The notes under the pieces were generated by a model that saw only the letters and a program-made list of their open reading frames with translations, ran no database searches and was not told where the DNA came from. 64,000 nt of DNA from an uncultured bacterium. Its GTDB lineage: Bacteria > Hydrogenedentota > Hydrogenedentia > Hydrogenedentales > Hydrogenedentaceae. Of this stretch, positions 61,983 through 64,000 are shown piece by piece. The position numbers and the translations under genes are program-made. Position 1 is the stretch's first letter; every line of letters starts with the position of its first letter. The stretch covers positions 1 through 64,000 of the forward strand of contig CAKZKR010000108.1 in assembly GCA_937124615.1 (NCBI GenBank), read 5' to 3'.

Positions 61983-62849
61983 ATGATTTTTAGATATAAA
62001 AGAATAAATATAGCAACTATATTTGTAGCCTATTTCCTTATCATTGAATTTAATAATTACTCAGAAAACTTTATAAAGAATTCAGGATTTGAAGAGGAAA
62101 ACAAATTACTCCCTTTGTATTGGTCATTGTTTGTTCAACCTCAAGAAGGTTCTTTTGGGAAGATAGATAAAAAAATTTTTTATAGCGGGAAAAAGTCGAT
62201 TATGCTCAACAATGCATATCCATATCAAAAAGAACCTATAAACAATTGGAGTCAGAAAGTATCCATAAATGGTCTTGATAAGAAAGATATTTATTTTGAA
62301 GGATGGATTAAAACAGAAAAAGTATATAAAGCGTACTTTCTCATACAGTTCTGGAAGCAAGCCCCTGCTTATATTATCGATAGCAAAAAAACAGAGGTAT
62401 TGATTGAAACCAATGACTGGAAAAAATTAACTACAAATATAACAATTCCCGAGGGTACCGATTTTATTGTCGTTCGATGTGTAATAGAGGGAATGGGGTC
62501 TGCATGGTTTGATGATGTAGTATTAAATTACGAAGAAAAAAGGAATGGTGATGAAGTAACCATAAAAACAGTAAAAGAAAATCAAAATATTGAAGAAGGG
62601 ATAAAAAAGATAGAACAAAGATTAGAAGATTTATTAAAAGAAAATGCTCAATTAAAAGATAAGATTAACCTTTTGGAAGAAGAAAATAAAAAAATTAGAG
62701 AAGAATTGGAAAACAAATATATAAAGAGAATAGAGAAAAATATAATTGAAGATAATAAAAAAGAAGGGACAATACAAGATGATGAGAAACCACCTATTTT
62801 AGTTCCTCACAAAAAAAATTGGAGAATGATTAAAAAGGAACAAGAATGA
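61983..62849 (+). CDS. Exported protein with carbohydrate-binding-like domain and coiled coil
   Basis: This 288-residue protein has an N-terminal signal or anchor (residues 9-23). A beta-rich domain (about 28-190) starts IKNSGFEEENKLLPLYWS and ends GMGSAWFDDVVL, both typical of CBM4/9-type jelly rolls. A coiled coil follows (about 205-255), then a basic tail. It lies 11 bases after pilT and overlaps a small membrane gene by ATGA. It could be a surface or pilus-linked glycan-binding protein; this is inference. Confidence 0.65.
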   Translation: MIFRYKRINIATIFVAYFLIIEFNNYSENFIKNSGFEEENKLLPLYWSLFVQPQEGSFGKIDKKIFYSGKKSIMLNNAYPYQKEPINNWSQKVSINGLDKKDIYFEGWIKTEKVYKAYFLIQFWKQAPAYIIDSKKTEVLIETNDWKKLTTNITIPEGTDFIVVRCVIEGMGSAWFDDVVLNYEEKRNGDEVTIKTVKENQNIEEGIKKIEQRLEDLLKENAQLKDKINLLEEENKKIREELENKYIKRIEKNIIEDNKKEGTIQDDEKPPILVPHKKNWRMIKKEQE

Positions 62850-62971
62850 CACAGGAATTTAGGATATTTTTAATATCAATATTAGTTGGATGTTCCGTAG
62901 CGGGGTGGTTTTTAATTTTATGGTTTCTCGCAAAGTTTATAGTAACGGAATTAAAAAAGAAAAAAGACTAA
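62846..62971 (+). CDS. 41-residue single-span membrane protein
   Basis: This frame starts inside the upstream stop codon (ATGA at 62846-62849) and ends with TAA at 62969-62971. It reads MTQEFRIFLISILVGCSVAG and continues with a second hydrophobic half, then ends ELKKKKD. This gives one long helix with a strongly basic cytoplasmic end. Coupled start and composition support a real gene. No family is recognised. Confidence 0.55.
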   Translation: MTQEFRIFLISILVGCSVAGWFLILWFLAKFIVTELKKKKD

Positions 62972-63149
62972 TCAAAAATCCCACCTTTTAAAATTACAAA
63001 AAATTTATTTTGATTATTGAAATTATTGATTAGTATAATTGTATAACTTTATTATAATTCTATAATTACAATATATTACAGATATTAAAATAATAACATT
63101 AATAACATATAAACAATAAATACAATATTTACAATAAAAGGAAAATTTT
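62972..63149 (+). other. AT-rich intergenic region before the FadL-like gene
   Basis: This 178-base stretch is almost entirely A and T. It must hold the promoter of the porin gene, with several tataat-like hexamers, but no single -35/-10 pair stands out. I saw no strong hairpin, tRNA or repeat array. Confidence 0.4.
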
Positions 63150-64000
63150 ATGAAAATAAACCGAAAAAACTTCACTCAAAGATTTTTACTCATATTAACT
63201 TTTCTATTAAGTGTTTACTTTTTGCTTCACAATGACTTATTAGCAAATGAAGGAGTATTCGTATTAGGAAATGATGCTTTCCAATTGGGCAGAGCCTCCA
63301 GTGGAATAGCAAGTCCGAGAAGTGCCTATTGGTGCTATATGAATCCAGCAAGCATGGTCGAATTGGATAAAAGATTAGATATGAACTGGTATGTTGTGAA
63401 AACCGATATAGAAATGCGCCCCCGTGGCATCCTCGGGAACCGTTTTGAAGAGTTAGAAGGAGATGGTTTATTTAACATAGTATCAGGCGGTATGATTATA
63501 CCTTTAGAGACTGGAACCTTGGGCTTTGGATTATATGTTCCCAGTGGTACAGGTGTAGATTACCAGAGTTCAAGAAATCTATTGTTAAAACCTTTCAATG
63601 CAGACCGTAGATTGTTTTACCAGCATGCTCGGCTTGTAGTATCGTATGCATATAAATTTGATAATGATTGGTCTGTTGGTGTTGGTTTCCATGGCTCCAT
63701 ATCCCGTTTCAAAACAGACCATATTACAATGAATTTATTACCTACTCGTGGTGATTTTGAATGGGATGATGCCTTAGGTGCAGGATTCAATATGAGCGTT
63801 TATAAAAAATGGGATAGATTTTCAATAGGTGCGACATATACATCCCGACACTGGACAGAAAGATTTCAAAAATATAGAGATTTATTAAAATATCCACTTG
63901 ACCAGCCACAAATTATAAATGCGGGGGTTGCTTATGATTTTAATGATAAATTAACATTAAGTTTGGACTTCAAATGGTTGGATTGGGAAGGAATACCCGC
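63150..64000 (+). CDS. FadL/OMPP1-family outer-membrane transport protein (3' truncated)
   Basis: The frame runs from ATG 63150 to the window end, 283 complete codons, and continues beyond it. A signal peptide (residues 10-33, ending near LLAN) is followed by EGVFVLGNDAFQLGRASSG and AYWCYMNPASMVEL. The GRAssG and NPA-like segments are hallmarks of FadL/TodX proteins, which pass long-chain fatty acids or hydrophobic compounds through the outer membrane. Alternating beta strands follow. AAAAGGAAAA precedes the start. It supports a diderm cell. Confidence 0.85.
   Translation, partial: MKINRKNFTQRFLLILTFLLSVYFLLHNDLLANEGVFVLGNDAFQLGRASSGIASPRSAYWCYMNPASMVELDKRLDMNWYVVKTDIEMRPRGILGNRFEELEGDGLFNIVSGGMIIPLETGTLGFGLYVPSGTGVDYQSSRNLLLKPFNADRRLFYQHARLVVSYAYKFDNDWSVGVGFHGSISRFKTDHITMNLLPTRGDFEWDDALGAGFNMSVYKKWDRFSIGATYTSRHWTERFQKYRDLLKYPLDQPQIINAGVAYDFNDKLTLSLDFKWLDWEGIP

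Noticed and set aside
1-64000. Mobile elements, CRISPR arrays, tRNA genes or a novel defence island
   Set aside because: No repeat arrays, transposase motifs, terminal inverted repeats or tRNA-like cloverleaf stretches were found; intergenic gaps are short.

Overview
The window is AT-rich bacterial chromosome with short intergenic gaps. About 55 protein genes and one structured RNA fill nearly all of it. I saw no insertion sequence, CRISPR array, tRNA, rRNA operon or prophage. The bacterium looks diderm: it has a FadL-like outer-membrane protein, Lgt, the Mpl murein-recycling ligase (implying meso-DAP peptidoglycan), a giant MscS-type channel and type IV pilus parts (PilT, PilC). It also looks anaerobic and heterotrophic, with two 2-oxoacid:ferredoxin oxidoreductase systems, an anaerobic sulfatase-maturase-like radical SAM enzyme and an Fe-type superoxide dismutase. 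Several Tat-exported 'SRRxFL' proteins and TIM-barrel sugar isomerases recall uncultured PVC/FCB-related lineages such as Hydrogenedentota. That placement is inference and needs a marker-gene tree.

Layout. 1-2.8 kb: 3' part of a GT39-like membrane glycosyltransferase and a B12-binding radical SAM enzyme. 3.0-5.1 kb: iorAB, with an IorA that lacks its usual ferredoxin tail. 5.2-7.6 kb: two ROK/ASKHA sugar kinases. 7.6-11.8 kb: MazG, a small Cys-rich protein, Mpl (its start codon lies in a perfect inverted repeat), DUF2784, DUF1015 and a 47-residue membrane peptide. 11.9-20.3 kb (minus strand): two sugar isomerase/epimerases, an alpha/beta hydrolase, UvrC and an MscK-like channel. 20.4-23.0 kb: an ABC transporter with a DUF3299 protein, resembling Zrg-type metal systems. 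23.0-30.4 kb: a MetB-like enzyme, an ACT protein, an anSME-like enzyme, the porCDAB operon and MiaA. 30.4-36.1 kb: MutL, Lgt, DksA-like and Tex.

36.2-41.7 kb: an unclassified glycosidase-like protein, divergent from a sensor with no visible output domain and a purine permease. 41.7-44.9 kb: TrpB2, RNase P RNA (rnpB) and PilC. 45.0-49.9 kb: SOD, a Crp/Fnr-type regulator, GlgC, a TPR protein, a rhomboid protease and a small protein joining a TatA-like helix to a J domain. 49.9-52.8 kb: two convergent Tat-exported enzymes. 52.9-60.1 kb: a compact nine-gene envelope operon (cNMP-binding protein, unknown membrane protein, YvyF-like protein, small membrane protein, amidase, GerMN, MurI, divergent deacetylase, TsaD). 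60.1-64 kb: lipoate ligase-like protein, PilT, a carbohydrate-binding-like protein, a 41-residue membrane peptide and a FadL-like porin cut by the window end.

How the parts fit. IorAB and PorCDAB would turn amino-acid-derived and central 2-oxoacids into acyl-CoA plus reduced ferredoxin. TrpB2 may salvage indole. Glucokinase and GlgC link sugar uptake to glycogen. Mpl, MurI, the amidase, GerMN and the deacetylase serve cell-wall turnover. No complete, obviously new defence or mobile system is visible. The most unusual items are the TatA-like/J-domain protein, the ferredoxin-less IorA, the PorD Cys-spacing variant, the palindrome on the mpl start codon and the two unlisted small membrane proteins.
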